Positions 10,120 to 18,463 of a DNA stretch of 48,255 bases are shown in pieces. The notes under the pieces were generated by a model. It was not told where the DNA came from. It was given only the letters and a program-made list of their open reading frames with translations, and did no database searches. Origin of the DNA: an uncultured Lachnospiraceae bacterium (GTDB taxonomy: Bacteria; Bacillota; Clostridia; Lachnospirales; Lachnospiraceae); assembly GCA_900317755.1 (NCBI GenBank), contig ONHZ01000028.1, forward strand, positions 1-48,255. Direction: 5' to 3'. Position 1 is the stretch's first letter. Every line of letters begins with the position of its first letter. The translations under genes were made by a program, and so were the position numbers.

Positions 10120-12639
10120 TTATTTAGATCGTATATATCCGGCATATATATTCCCTGCATTTGAGAATGCCGCCTGGGCGTCTTCGAGGCTCAGCTTCTG
10201 CGTGCCGCCTGCCGGATCATAGATTGTCACTGTCGCAGAATCATACCCGGTGATGAGGACTGCTGAGTCAGTTCCGGTCGAAGCATAGACTGGCGTGCCA
10301 AGATTTACGTAGTAGAGAACCTGCGACAGGGCACAGCCTGAAAGGTTCAGAACCTTGTCATCTTTCAGGGCACCTGACAGAATCTTTATGATGCTTTCGC
10401 CTTCATTCAGATATACATCCACATCGACATTTTCATCTTCATAGGCAAGCATGGATGAAAGGCATTTTCCGATATTCGAGGATGACGAAGATTCGGAAAT
10501 TTCCTTGCGAAGGTATGCGGCTGCAGATTTGGTATTTTTCCAGACAATCTGCTGGCTTGAATCCAGGACAATGCCGGAATTTTCCTCTGCAGAGGAAAGG
10601 GCAGTGCTTACATCAGCTGTAGCCAGGATAACATCGTTTCCAACATATACGTAATATTCTTCAATAGTAGATTTGGAATCAATATTAATCGTATTGTTTT
10701 TATTGAGAAGCGTGAGCCCGGCAGTCTTAAAGTTCAGCGTGACAGTCTCATCCTTTGAAAGGGCTGCCATGGCAATCACGGAGTTGCCATCTTCATCTGT
10801 CTTTAAAGTAACGACTCGGTTTGTCTCGCCGGAACTTGATTTGATTGCATCTGCCTCTGCCGGAGCAAAGCCATCACCTGATTTTGTGACGCGGGTAAGC
10901 TCAAGGGCTGTTTCCTGTTTCTCGACATTTGTGATATAAATTCCGGATTTCTGATAGGTCATCTGGTTTGAAGTCTTGTGACCGGAAATCGAAACAATGT
11001 CTATTTTGTACATAGGAAGCGTTTTATCGCCGCCTGCATCTATGATGACATCGGAATTCTTTGCTGTGCCATAAGCCAGATCGTCCTCCATAAAGTAAAG
11101 AGGGATCAGGCTTTCATCCTTGCCCGCAGAAACTGTGATTTCACTTTCATCATCAAGGTCAATAATCTTGATTTTGTTTGCCTTTTCCGAATCAGATATG
11201 GCAACATATCTTCCAGAACCGGAAACAGCGTATTCGGAAGACTTGAGATCAGCATACATCTCTTCAGACATCATCGTATTAAGATTTATCCTGAAAAGCG
11301 TTCCGTCAAGGAGTATGTAAAGATTTCCGGCGGCTGACTGGTAAATAAGTTCGGAGAAGTTCGCATTCAGCACCCTGTAGGACTTTGTTGAATTGATAAA
11401 GGCCTGCTCATTCGTATTGCCAGTCTTTGAATCATAGTGGAAGACATCGATCCCGCAGTAGCCCTCGTGAGGTCCGTCATTCATATAGCCGTACACAGCA
11501 AAATCAAGAGTTCCGGTCTCATCAATGGAAAGGAGCTTGATATTGTGTTCAGAATAATATTCCCTTGGATCGGTATTGTCACCAGTGATAAAAGAGAATA
11601 TTTTTGAAAGCGTGCCTTTGGTCTGGTCATATTCATAGAGCTCTCCGCCCTGTACGAAAGCGGCGACCTGGCCGGTTTCATTTGAAATAAGTGGTATGTT
11701 TGATGAGGAAAGACCGATGTTCAGGAGATTCGAATCAAGGGAAGTATTTGATGTCGAAAGCGTCTTTTCACATTTACGGTCATAGCTCAGAAGATACATC
11801 CTGTCAGGTGAATAACGGATTCTGTAATATTCATAAACATTATAGTAGCTTCCTTCACTATCCTGCATACGGAAATTAATGCCGATGCTGGAATACGAAG
11901 TATTTATTTCTTTATAGGAATAAACAGGGTCACCAGCGCTTGAACCAGAGAATCCCTGCCAGCCGACGAGATTCAGGTTAGAATTTATGGTGACATGTGA
12001 AAGATCAGAGGAGCTTCCATCAGGTTCTATGTATGTCGCAAGATCAGCATAGTTTTCTGCAAGGGATGTGTTGTGAAAGTATTTTGCAAATTCCAGGCAT
12101 TCGTTCTCATGATAGTCCTGCGGAATCGTAATCCTGGTGTAATAGAATAGATCATTTGAATCTGCCTTCAGCTTCAGCACGAGAATATATTCCTGACCGG
12201 CATCGATAAGGTTTGAAAGCACAGGCTCAGCAGAGACTGAATCGCCGCCATCTTTCGAAAGGTCGGAAATTTTGCTCTCAGCGATTTTTCTTTCTGTGTC
12301 AAGGGAATAGATTTCGTATGATACATTACTGATCTTTGCCCCGTAAGTCTTTATCTTAATTGGAAGCTTTCTATCCAAAGAAAGTGGCACGATATCGTCC
12401 CTCATGAAGCAGGCGTCCATTTCATTCTTGTAGCCGTGCAATTCATTTAAATCAGTTCCGGATGCAGACATAGAGATGGTAGGGAGTGTCGGGGAAGACA
12501 TCTTCGAAACATCACTCTTCGGATGAAAATTAATGATAATATTAAAAAAAACGAGTCCCGCAAAAAATATAATAATAAGCAGCAGGATTCTCTTTACAAG
12601 ATTCTTTGGTATGCCTTTTTCTCTAAAAGAAAGTTCCAT
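10120..12639 (-). CDS. membrane-anchored extracytoplasmic protein, propeller-like, with degenerate C39-like C-terminal domain
   Basis: The 839-residue protein has a short basic cytosolic N-terminus, one membrane helix (about 17-38) and a large outside region. Residues of about 230-560 show repeated patterns like those of beta-propellers (GELYEYDQ, GTLDFAVYGY, GNLYILLDGTLFRI, GRYVAISD). The last 120 residues resemble the C39_2 papain-like fold: a cysteine at 726 (NIGKCLSSMLAY), then GTPVYAS, AVLITGYD and VTIYDPAGG. In active members the residue before the AVxITGYD strand is the catalytic His; here it is Ser792, so peptidase activity is doubtful. The ATG has AAAGG 7 nt upstream. The gene diverges from an LTA-synthase-like gene across 116 nt holding an operator-like palindrome. 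Function unknown; a ligand-binding or envelope-sensing role is a guess. Confidence 0.7.
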   Translation of the reverse strand: MELSFREKGIPKNLVKRILLLIIIFFAGLVFFNIIINFHPKSDVSKMSSPTLPTISMSASGTDLNELHGYKNEMDACFMRDDIVPLSLDRKLPIKIKTYGAKISNVSYEIYSLDTERKIAESKISDLSKDGGDSVSAEPVLSNLIDAGQEYILVLKLKADSNDLFYYTRITIPQDYHENECLEFAKYFHNTSLAENYADLATYIEPDGSSSDLSHVTINSNLNLVGWQGFSGSSAGDPVYSYKEINTSYSSIGINFRMQDSEGSYYNVYEYYRIRYSPDRMYLLSYDRKCEKTLSTSNTSLDSNLLNIGLSSSNIPLISNETGQVAAFVQGGELYEYDQTKGTLSKIFSFITGDNTDPREYYSEHNIKLLSIDETGTLDFAVYGYMNDGPHEGYCGIDVFHYDSKTGNTNEQAFINSTKSYRVLNANFSELIYQSAAGNLYILLDGTLFRINLNTMMSEEMYADLKSSEYAVSGSGRYVAISDSEKANKIKIIDLDDESEITVSAGKDESLIPLYFMEDDLAYGTAKNSDVIIDAGGDKTLPMYKIDIVSISGHKTSNQMTYQKSGIYITNVEKQETALELTRVTKSGDGFAPAEADAIKSSSGETNRVVTLKTDEDGNSVIAMAALSKDETVTLNFKTAGLTLLNKNNTINIDSKSTIEEYYVYVGNDVILATADVSTALSSAEENSGIVLDSSQQIVWKNTKSAAAYLRKEISESSSSSNIGKCLSSMLAYEDENVDVDVYLNEGESIIKILSGALKDDKVLNLSGCALSQVLYYVNLGTPVYASTGTDSAVLITGYDSATVTIYDPAGGTQKLSLEDAQAAFSNAGNIYAGYIRSK

Positions 12640-12650
12640 ATATTACCTTT

Positions 12651-12679
12651 TTGACACGAATAATAATTCGTGATATAAT
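12651..12679 (+). promoter_or_regulatory. consensus promoter with operator-like palindrome, for the LTA-synthase-like gene
   Basis: TTGACA, a 17-nt spacer and TATAAT form a perfect sigma-A promoter with an extended TG at the -10. The spacer and the end of the -35 carry the perfect inverted repeat CACGAATAATAATTCGTG (12655-12672), placed where a repressor would block RNA polymerase. Predicted start near 12686. Confidence 0.8.
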
Positions 12680-12755
12680 GCGTCATTGCTTTTGCTAATG
12701 AATAATTTATCCGGATTTATATCTTAATAAATCGTAAAACGGAGGTCAATATTTA

Positions 12756-14939
12756 ATGCGTTTTTTTCATAAGAAAAAATCGGAAGAGACTAAGGTTGTT
12801 GAAGAAAAGAAACCATCTAAACTTTCAGTTTTCGCAAGCACTCATCCTATTATTTATAACATCATACTTTCACTGTGTTTATGCTTTTTTGTAGAAGCAC
12901 TTTCCAGGCATTCGGTGATATCGGCAGCGCTTTTCGTGGTAAAGCATCCGGTTCCTTTCCTATATAATAGTTATGTTATTTTTGTATTTTATTCTATCTC
13001 TTTTCTTTTCAGAAGAAGGAGATTCGTACGAAATCTTGTCAGTGCGGTATTTATCCTGCTTGGCATCATAAACTGCATCGTGCTCTTAAATCGTGTTACA
13101 CCTTTCGGGTTCACTGATTTTAATATGATTGGTGACCTCCTGACCATGCAGGGAACCTCATATTTTACACCTTTTGAAGGGGTGTTCTGCGGTATCGCAT
13201 TAGTAGTATATGTATTTTTTACAATAAAGAGTTTCAGGAAAGGTACCCGAAACCTGGACCCGAAACCCAAGAAAAAGGCTTATGCTATCGTCCTTGCATT
13301 ATTTATTTCGCTTCCTGTATCAACCTTTGGACTTCAGGCAGCAGGCGGTCTTCAGTCATATTTTGGTAATCTGGCACAGGGCTATCTTGACAATGGCTAT
13401 CTCTATGGTTTTTCGATGTCGATGTTTGGCCGTGGTATGAGAAAGCCCGCGCTTTATTCAGAAAGCACTGTAAAGAGTCTCGTAAAGAAGGATGAAGCCA
13501 CAGCGCTGAAGGTGACGCAGAATGAGGTCGCAGCAGGCGAACTGACAGATACCGGCTCCCAGTATTCAACCATGGATTCTGAGAGCGGACCAAATATTAT
13601 CGTGATTCTTCTTGAATCTTATCTTGACCCTGCAGAGGTGAAATTCCTTGGAACTTCGGAAGACCCGAATCCATATTTTCATGAGCTGGAGAAGAACTAT
13701 TCTACCGGATATTGTACAGTTCCGGTTGTTGGTGCCGGAACCTGCAATACAGAGTTTGAAGTGCTTACGGGCATGAGTGTGCGTTTCTTTGGCCCTGGCG
13801 AATATCCGCAGAAGACCATTCTGAAGAAGACAGACTGCGAATCAGTTGCTGCTGACCTTCGAAGTGTCGGCTATCACAGCCATGTTGTACACAATAATGG
13901 CGGTAATTTCTACAGCAGGCGAAATGCATTTTCCATGATGGGCTTTGATACCTTCCAGTCAAAGGAAATGCTCGATATTACGGAGTATACTCCGCTTGGC
14001 AGCTGGCCTACAGACGATATCCTTACAGGTGCTACGAAGGATGCGCTTGACAGGACCAAGGGCTCGGATTTTGTATATACGATTACGGTTTCAACGCATG
14101 GAAATTATCCGACGGAGAAGGTTATTGCAAATCCCGAGATAAAGGTCACAGCAAATGGGAAAAGTGAAGAGGTTAATAACCAGTGGGAATATTATGTAAA
14201 TATGATCCACAGGCAGGATGAGTGGCTGAGGAGCTATATTGACATGCTTTCCCAGAGAAATGAACCTACGCTTCTGATTGCTTTTGGTGACCATATTCCA
14301 ACGCTTGGCATCAATGATTATGAGCTGAAATCCGGCGATCTTTACAAGACAAAATATATTACCTGGAACAATTTCGGCATGGAGAAGCAGGATAAAGACC
14401 TCGCATCCTATCAGCTTACTTCAGAATTCTTAAACAGACTCGGATTCCATGAAGGCACTATGGTTTCCTACCATCAGAGGATGATGGACAAGGGAGAAAA
14501 TGCCGCTTCTCTTAACTACATGAATGGGCTTGATGAACTGCAGTATGATCTTCTCTATGGAAAGAGATATGCCTACAATGGCGAGGACAAGTATCCAGCG
14601 ACGGATATCGAAATGGGTATTGGAAATGTCCTCATTGATAAGATGTATCATTTTAATAACCGTGTCTATATTTACGGTACCCGATTCACAAGGTGGAGCC
14701 ATGTCTATGTAAATGGTGAGAGCGTCAAGACCGATTATAAAAGCGGCCAGGTACTCGCCATCAGTGATAAGGTGGTCAAAGATGGTGACATAGTGACCGT
14801 TCGACAGATGGGTTCAAATGATACGCTTTTCCGTCAATCAAATATGGCAGTCTACCATGATAGTAAGGTGACTGCCAAAGATAAATCCAGTGATGATAAT
14901 GAAGAACCTTCCACAGAAGATTCAGATGATAATCAATAA
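12756..14939 (+). CDS. LTA-synthase-family sulfatase-fold membrane enzyme
   Basis: LtaS-type enzymes move glycerol-phosphate (or related phosphoglycerol groups) from phosphatidylglycerol onto a membrane polymer or glycan. The 727-residue protein has five predicted membrane helices in the first 200 residues and an outside sulfatase-fold domain (about 275-560). Key residues are visible: Glu in ILLESYLDP, the nucleophile Thr329 in GAGTCNTEF (equivalent to Thr300 of S. aureus LtaS), His in STHGNYP, and Asp-His in FGDHIP. A C-terminal region of about 150 residues (YHQRMMDKGEN onward, ending in an acidic Asp/Glu/Ser tail) goes beyond the usual catalytic core and may be a beta-rich accessory domain. 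GGAGG lies 9 nt before the ATG. The 3' end overlaps prs on the opposite strand by 7 bp. Whether the product is true lipoteichoic acid or another phosphoglycerol polymer cannot be told from sequence. Confidence 0.88.
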   Translation: MRFFHKKKSEETKVVEEKKPSKLSVFASTHPIIYNIILSLCLCFFVEALSRHSVISAALFVVKHPVPFLYNSYVIFVFYSISFLFRRRRFVRNLVSAVFILLGIINCIVLLNRVTPFGFTDFNMIGDLLTMQGTSYFTPFEGVFCGIALVVYVFFTIKSFRKGTRNLDPKPKKKAYAIVLALFISLPVSTFGLQAAGGLQSYFGNLAQGYLDNGYLYGFSMSMFGRGMRKPALYSESTVKSLVKKDEATALKVTQNEVAAGELTDTGSQYSTMDSESGPNIIVILLESYLDPAEVKFLGTSEDPNPYFHELEKNYSTGYCTVPVVGAGTCNTEFEVLTGMSVRFFGPGEYPQKTILKKTDCESVAADLRSVGYHSHVVHNNGGNFYSRRNAFSMMGFDTFQSKEMLDITEYTPLGSWPTDDILTGATKDALDRTKGSDFVYTITVSTHGNYPTEKVIANPEIKVTANGKSEEVNNQWEYYVNMIHRQDEWLRSYIDMLSQRNEPTLLIAFGDHIPTLGINDYELKSGDLYKTKYITWNNFGMEKQDKDLASYQLTSEFLNRLGFHEGTMVSYHQRMMDKGENAASLNYMNGLDELQYDLLYGKRYAYNGEDKYPATDIEMGIGNVLIDKMYHFNNRVYIYGTRFTRWSHVYVNGESVKTDYKSGQVLAISDKVVKDGDIVTVRQMGSNDTLFRQSNMAVYHDSKVTAKDKSSDDNEEPSTEDSDDNQ

Positions 14940-16111
14940 GTACCTTCCCTGTACTTCTTGAGAAGCTTATTGATTCTCTCGTATGGATCAAGAAGTGAGC
15001 TGATTGAGCTGTCGTGATTAAGTGTATCAATCAGGAGGGCGATGTATTTACTCATGTCGCAGCTGATGTAATAATCACGTGAAAGAAGTTCTTCGCTCTG
15101 GTGTACAAGGTTTGTTGTCACAACCTTATAGATAATTCCCTCTTCAACAGCCTCGTCAAAAAGTTTCATGCCGTTTGTGAAAAGACCAAAGGTAGAAACA
15201 GCAAATACCCTGTTTGCCTTTCTCTTCTTTAACTGTCTTGCAACATCAATCATGGACTCGCCTGAAGAAATCATATCATCTACGATGATGACATCCTTGC
15301 CTTCTACGGAAGATCCAAGGAATTCATGAGCGACGATAGGGTTTCGTCCATCGACGACCTTAGAATAATCACGTCTCTTGTAGAACATTCCGACATCAAC
15401 ACCGAGAACGTTTGCCATATAAATAGCTCTGTCCATGGCACCTTCATCTGGGGAAATGATCATCATATGGTCATTGTCAATCTGAAGGTCCTTAACATTT
15501 CTGCAGATTCCCTTTAAGAACTGGTAGGTAGGACGGATTGTCTCAAAACCTTTGAGAGGAATCGCATTCTGTACCCTGGGGTCGTGCGCATCGAAAGTAA
15601 TGATATTGTCTACACCATAATCGGTGAGTTCCTTTAATGCCATTGCACAGTCAAGGGACTCTCTGGCTGATCTCCTGTGCTGTCTTGATTCATAGAGGAA
15701 AGGAAGAATGACTGTGATTCTCTTTGCCTTTCCACCGGCTGCTGCGATGACTCTCTTCAGATCTGCATAGTGATCGTCTGGTGAATAACGGTTTTCATAG
15801 CCGCAGATCTTGTATTTGAGATCGTGGTTCATTACATCTGTAAGAAGGTAAAGATCGAGACCTCTGACGGACTCATTGATGACGGCTTTTCCTTCGCCTG
15901 AGCCAAATCTCGGGCAGGTCACATCGATAATGTAGTTGTCGTCCTTGTAGTTCTTCTTGGAATAATGATCCATATTGTCAATATTCCGCTCTGCACGCCA
16001 GTCAACAAGGTATTTGTTTACCTTATCGCCTATTTCAGCAATACTTGGCATTGGGATGAGTCCTAAAGGACCGTGCGGTCTCATGGATTCAAGTTCATCT
16101 TCTCTAGACAT
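14933..16111 (-). CDS. prs: ribose-phosphate pyrophosphokinase (PRPP synthetase), long clostridial form
   Basis: Prs makes PRPP from ribose 5-phosphate and ATP for nucleotide, histidine, tryptophan and NAD synthesis. At 392 residues the protein is longer than the usual 310-320, through an extended N-terminus (about 1-60) and C-terminus. The PRPP-binding loop VDDMISSGES is at about 277-286. The catalytic region reads FLYESRQHRRSARESL, a variant of the common RQDRK motif, and THDP-like divalent-metal residues are replaced by FDAHDPRVQ. This longer form is common in Lachnospiraceae, so it is taken as the genuine enzyme. AAGGAGAG is 7 nt before the ATG. It is the last gene of the minus-strand dnaD-dnaC-prs cluster, 54 nt after dnaC. 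No terminator follows; it ends inside the convergent LTA-synthase-like gene. Confidence 0.88.
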   Translation of the reverse strand: MSREDELESMRPHGPLGLIPMPSIAEIGDKVNKYLVDWRAERNIDNMDHYSKKNYKDDNYIIDVTCPRFGSGEGKAVINESVRGLDLYLLTDVMNHDLKYKICGYENRYSPDDHYADLKRVIAAAGGKAKRITVILPFLYESRQHRRSARESLDCAMALKELTDYGVDNIITFDAHDPRVQNAIPLKGFETIRPTYQFLKGICRNVKDLQIDNDHMMIISPDEGAMDRAIYMANVLGVDVGMFYKRRDYSKVVDGRNPIVAHEFLGSSVEGKDVIIVDDMISSGESMIDVARQLKKRKANRVFAVSTFGLFTNGMKLFDEAVEEGIIYKVVTTNLVHQSEELLSRDYYISCDMSKYIALLIDTLNHDSSISSLLDPYERINKLLKKYREGTY

Positions 16112-16165
16112 GCTAAACTCTCCTTAATACTAGAAAAATAATCCTTTATGACCAGAAAATACCGG

Positions 16166-17155
16166 TCAGTTTTCAAGCTTTTTCTGAAGCCTGATATCGT
16201 TAGCGGCAAGCTGCAGGAAATCTGAGCTCCCGACCAGACGCGAAATGATTCTCTCGGTATAGGTGCTCTGGAGCTCCTTTAATGAGAGGTTTGTGGAAAT
16301 CATCACAGGTGCCTTCTGAAGCGACCGTTCATTCAATATGCGAAACAGTCCGGAAATCACGAAATTGCTTGTGTTTTCCGCACCAAGATCGTCAATGATC
16401 AGAAGGTCGGAAGAAAACAGGGAATTAAATTCATTCCTGTTCTCGTGGTCAAAGGAAAAATCCCTCATGATGTCAAAAAGCTGCGGTGATGTGATGTAAA
16501 TACAGGATTTTTCATGCCGGATCAGCTCTCCTGCAACGCAGTGGGTGAGGAAGGTCTTTCCTGTTCCCGTAGCTCCGAAAAGCACGATGTTATTTAATTC
16601 TTTTTTATTTCCTTCTATGATATTCGCTGCGAAGGACTTTGCTTTTTCAAGAGCATGCTTCGCCATGGAATAATACGAGATATCTGAATTTTCTTCAAGA
16701 GGTTCTTTTAAATAATAATCAAGACAAAAATTGTCGAAGGTATGCTCAGTGAACCAGTCTGACAGCCTGTTCTGCGAAAAGCACAGGTCTATTTCTGCCT
16801 GAATAAAGCAGTGGCAGGGCTTATTTCCAATGAAGCCGGTATCTTCGCAGTCCGGGCAGGAATAATGTTTCTCCAGAATATCGTCTGGCAGGCTGTTTTC
16901 CTGTAAAAATTTTGATTTTTCGGAATTTAATCTGTCCAGCTCCGCATGCATTTCATCCCTGGCATGAAGATCGCCGGAAATATATTTCTTTGTATAGAAA
17001 ACGCCGAGATTGGAAATTTTGTGGTCAATTTCCTTTAGTGCAGGGTAATTTTGATAAACGCTGTCACGTCGTACGATAAACTCCCTTTCATCGTAAGCCT
17101 GTTTCTTTTCGTATTCCCGCATTATTTGGTTGTATTCGGCATTTGTAAGAGACAT
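16166..17155 (-). CDS. dnaC: DnaC/DnaI-type replicative helicase loader
   Basis: This AAA+ ATPase loads the replicative helicase during initiation and restart. The 329-residue protein has an N-terminal charged helical part, a zinc-binding motif (Cys100, Cys103, Cys114, Cys116 in SCPDCEDTGF and KPCHC), a Walker A GATGTGKT at 194-201 and a Walker B LLIIDDLGAE, followed by STNLS and ERIISRL (sensor regions). The zinc motif and layout match the DnaI/IstB-like loaders of Firmicutes. The ATG is only 2 nt after the dnaD stop and has no clear ribosome site of its own, which points to translational coupling. It sits with DnaD, its functional partner in primosome assembly. Confidence 0.9.
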   Translation of the reverse strand: MSLTNAEYNQIMREYEKKQAYDEREFIVRRDSVYQNYPALKEIDHKISNLGVFYTKKYISGDLHARDEMHAELDRLNSEKSKFLQENSLPDDILEKHYSCPDCEDTGFIGNKPCHCFIQAEIDLCFSQNRLSDWFTEHTFDNFCLDYYLKEPLEENSDISYYSMAKHALEKAKSFAANIIEGNKKELNNIVLFGATGTGKTFLTHCVAGELIRHEKSCIYITSPQLFDIMRDFSFDHENRNEFNSLFSSDLLIIDDLGAENTSNFVISGLFRILNERSLQKAPVMISTNLSLKELQSTYTERIISRLVGSSDFLQLAANDIRLQKKLEN

Positions 17156-17157
17156 AA

Positions 17158-18258
17158 TTATGAATTCTGCAGTAATTTCTTCTGAAGGGCTTCAAAGTCA
17201 TAATCGCGTTCTGCGAAATTGTGGCTCTTTGAATTCGTTCCGGAATAGGAAGATGACTTCTTTTCGGAAGTATTATTCTTTGATTTTAGTCTGTCATTAT
17301 CGAGCCTTGCAATATCATTTATGGACTTCACATTCCTATTATGCCAGTCGGAAAGTATGGCATCTGCGTAGCGGAAGCTTGCTTTGCCGGTATTTTCTAT
17401 CGTCTTCTCACAGGCGAGCATTATGATGTCATCAGAAAAAGCATATTCCTTTGACCACTTGTCAATGAGGGCAAGCTCTGAATCGTTCAGAGAGCGGTTC
17501 TTTATGCCGAAAGCCTTCATGACAGAAAAGCAGGTCTTTGGATAAATCAGTGACTGCGCAGATGCTTCGTCTACCGTGTGTATGCCGTTTTCAGCCCAGC
17601 TAAGCGCAATCGAATTCATGTAAGAAACGCTGTTTTTCCCAGCTTCAATGCAGGATTCAACAAGGTAAGAAATGAGCTGGGGAGACATTGAAAGTCCGTC
17701 AATCCAGTACATAAATGTCTCGACTTCCTTCTTTGAAAGAGGCCTGCCCATATAGTGTTCAGCAACATGAAATACCTCATAATAGGCATCGTCACTGGAA
17801 ACATCATCGATACTCTGCTCAGAAATGCTCTTGATCTCAGGTACGAAGGCATTGGCTGAGGAAGCCATAGAAAGCATGGAGCTTCTTTTTGGCGCGATCG
17901 TAAGAGAAATCTGTTTTACCGGGACATTTTCTTCTTCCTCTTCCTTTTCGGCCTTTTTGACAGGTGAAAGGAGACAGATTCCGGAGAGATTTCCGTCCAT
18001 ATCAAAATCAAGCGAAAGAAGCCCCTTCTTTTCGAAGTAGCGGAGTGCGCGAACAATATCCTTCTCCGTGTGGTCAAGGGCATCAGCCATTTTTGATACA
18101 GAAAAGTTGGTATTATCCTTTGAAAGCTCGCGTAAAAGTAAAAGGTAAACCTTTACGTATTCACCATTTGCTTCTTTCAAATATTCATCTATAAAAACAT
18201 TGGATACCAGCGTATAGTCGGTATCAGTGCTGCTACTTAGCCTAATTTTTGATGACAT
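17158..18258 (-). CDS. dnaD: DnaD-domain replication initiation protein
   Basis: DnaD/DnaB-type proteins remodel origin DNA and help recruit the helicase loader. The 366 residues comprise an N-terminal winged-helix part (about 18-90, ending YFEKKGLLSLDFD), an acidic linker, and two DnaB_2-type helical domains: about 155-230 (ending SYMNSIALSWAENGI) and about 245-325 (ending RYADAILSDWHNRN). The YxxxIxxxW signature is seen in both. The tail ends RDYDFEALQKKL. Two DnaB_2 domains are usual in clostridial members. GGAGG lies 9 nt before the ATG. An extended -10 promoter is predicted just upstream, and the gap to murC holds two DnaA-box-like 9-mers. Confidence 0.88.
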   Translation of the reverse strand: MSSKIRLSSSTDTDYTLVSNVFIDEYLKEANGEYVKVYLLLLRELSKDNTNFSVSKMADALDHTEKDIVRALRYFEKKGLLSLDFDMDGNLSGICLLSPVKKAEKEEEEENVPVKQISLTIAPKRSSMLSMASSANAFVPEIKSISEQSIDDVSSDDAYYEVFHVAEHYMGRPLSKKEVETFMYWIDGLSMSPQLISYLVESCIEAGKNSVSYMNSIALSWAENGIHTVDEASAQSLIYPKTCFSVMKAFGIKNRSLNDSELALIDKWSKEYAFSDDIIMLACEKTIENTGKASFRYADAILSDWHNRNVKSINDIARLDNDRLKSKNNTSEKKSSSYSGTNSKSHNFAERDYDFEALQKKLLQNS

Positions 18259-18283
18259 TTACATATCCTCCGAATATGGAGGC

Positions 18284-18312
18284 ATTATATCACAAATATC
18301 CCCGGTTAAAAA
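18284..18312 (-). promoter_or_regulatory. extended -10 promoter for dnaD-dnaC-prs
   Basis: On the minus strand TGATATAAT gives a perfect -10 (18289-18284) with an extended TG. The -35 (TTTTTA at 17 nt) is weak. The start would be near 18277, leaving a short leader with the GGAGG site. Confidence 0.5.
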
Positions 18313-18445
18313 GGAATAGTTTCGAACATCGCAGACGGCTGATGCAGCCTTAAAAATGTTCATAAATCGTAAAGTACATTGTGAAATTAATGTAAAACGC
18401 CATTTGTTTTAAACATGGTAATGTCAGTTTTTTCAACAGTGAAAT

Positions 18446-18463
18446 TGTGCATAATGTTGATAA
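18446..18463 (+). promoter_or_regulatory. two abutting DnaA-box-like 9-mers
   Basis: TGTGCATAA (18446-18454) is the reverse complement of TTATGCACA, a perfect TTATNCACA box. TGTTGATAA (18455-18463), directly next to it, is the complement of TTATCAACA, one mismatch away. They sit between the murC stop and the promoter of the replication cluster. Confidence 0.4.

Noticed and set aside
18268-18283. CCTCC/GGAGG hairpin that would hide the dnaD ribosome site
   Set aside because: The predicted transcription start (about 18277) falls inside it, so the first arm would not be in the RNA.
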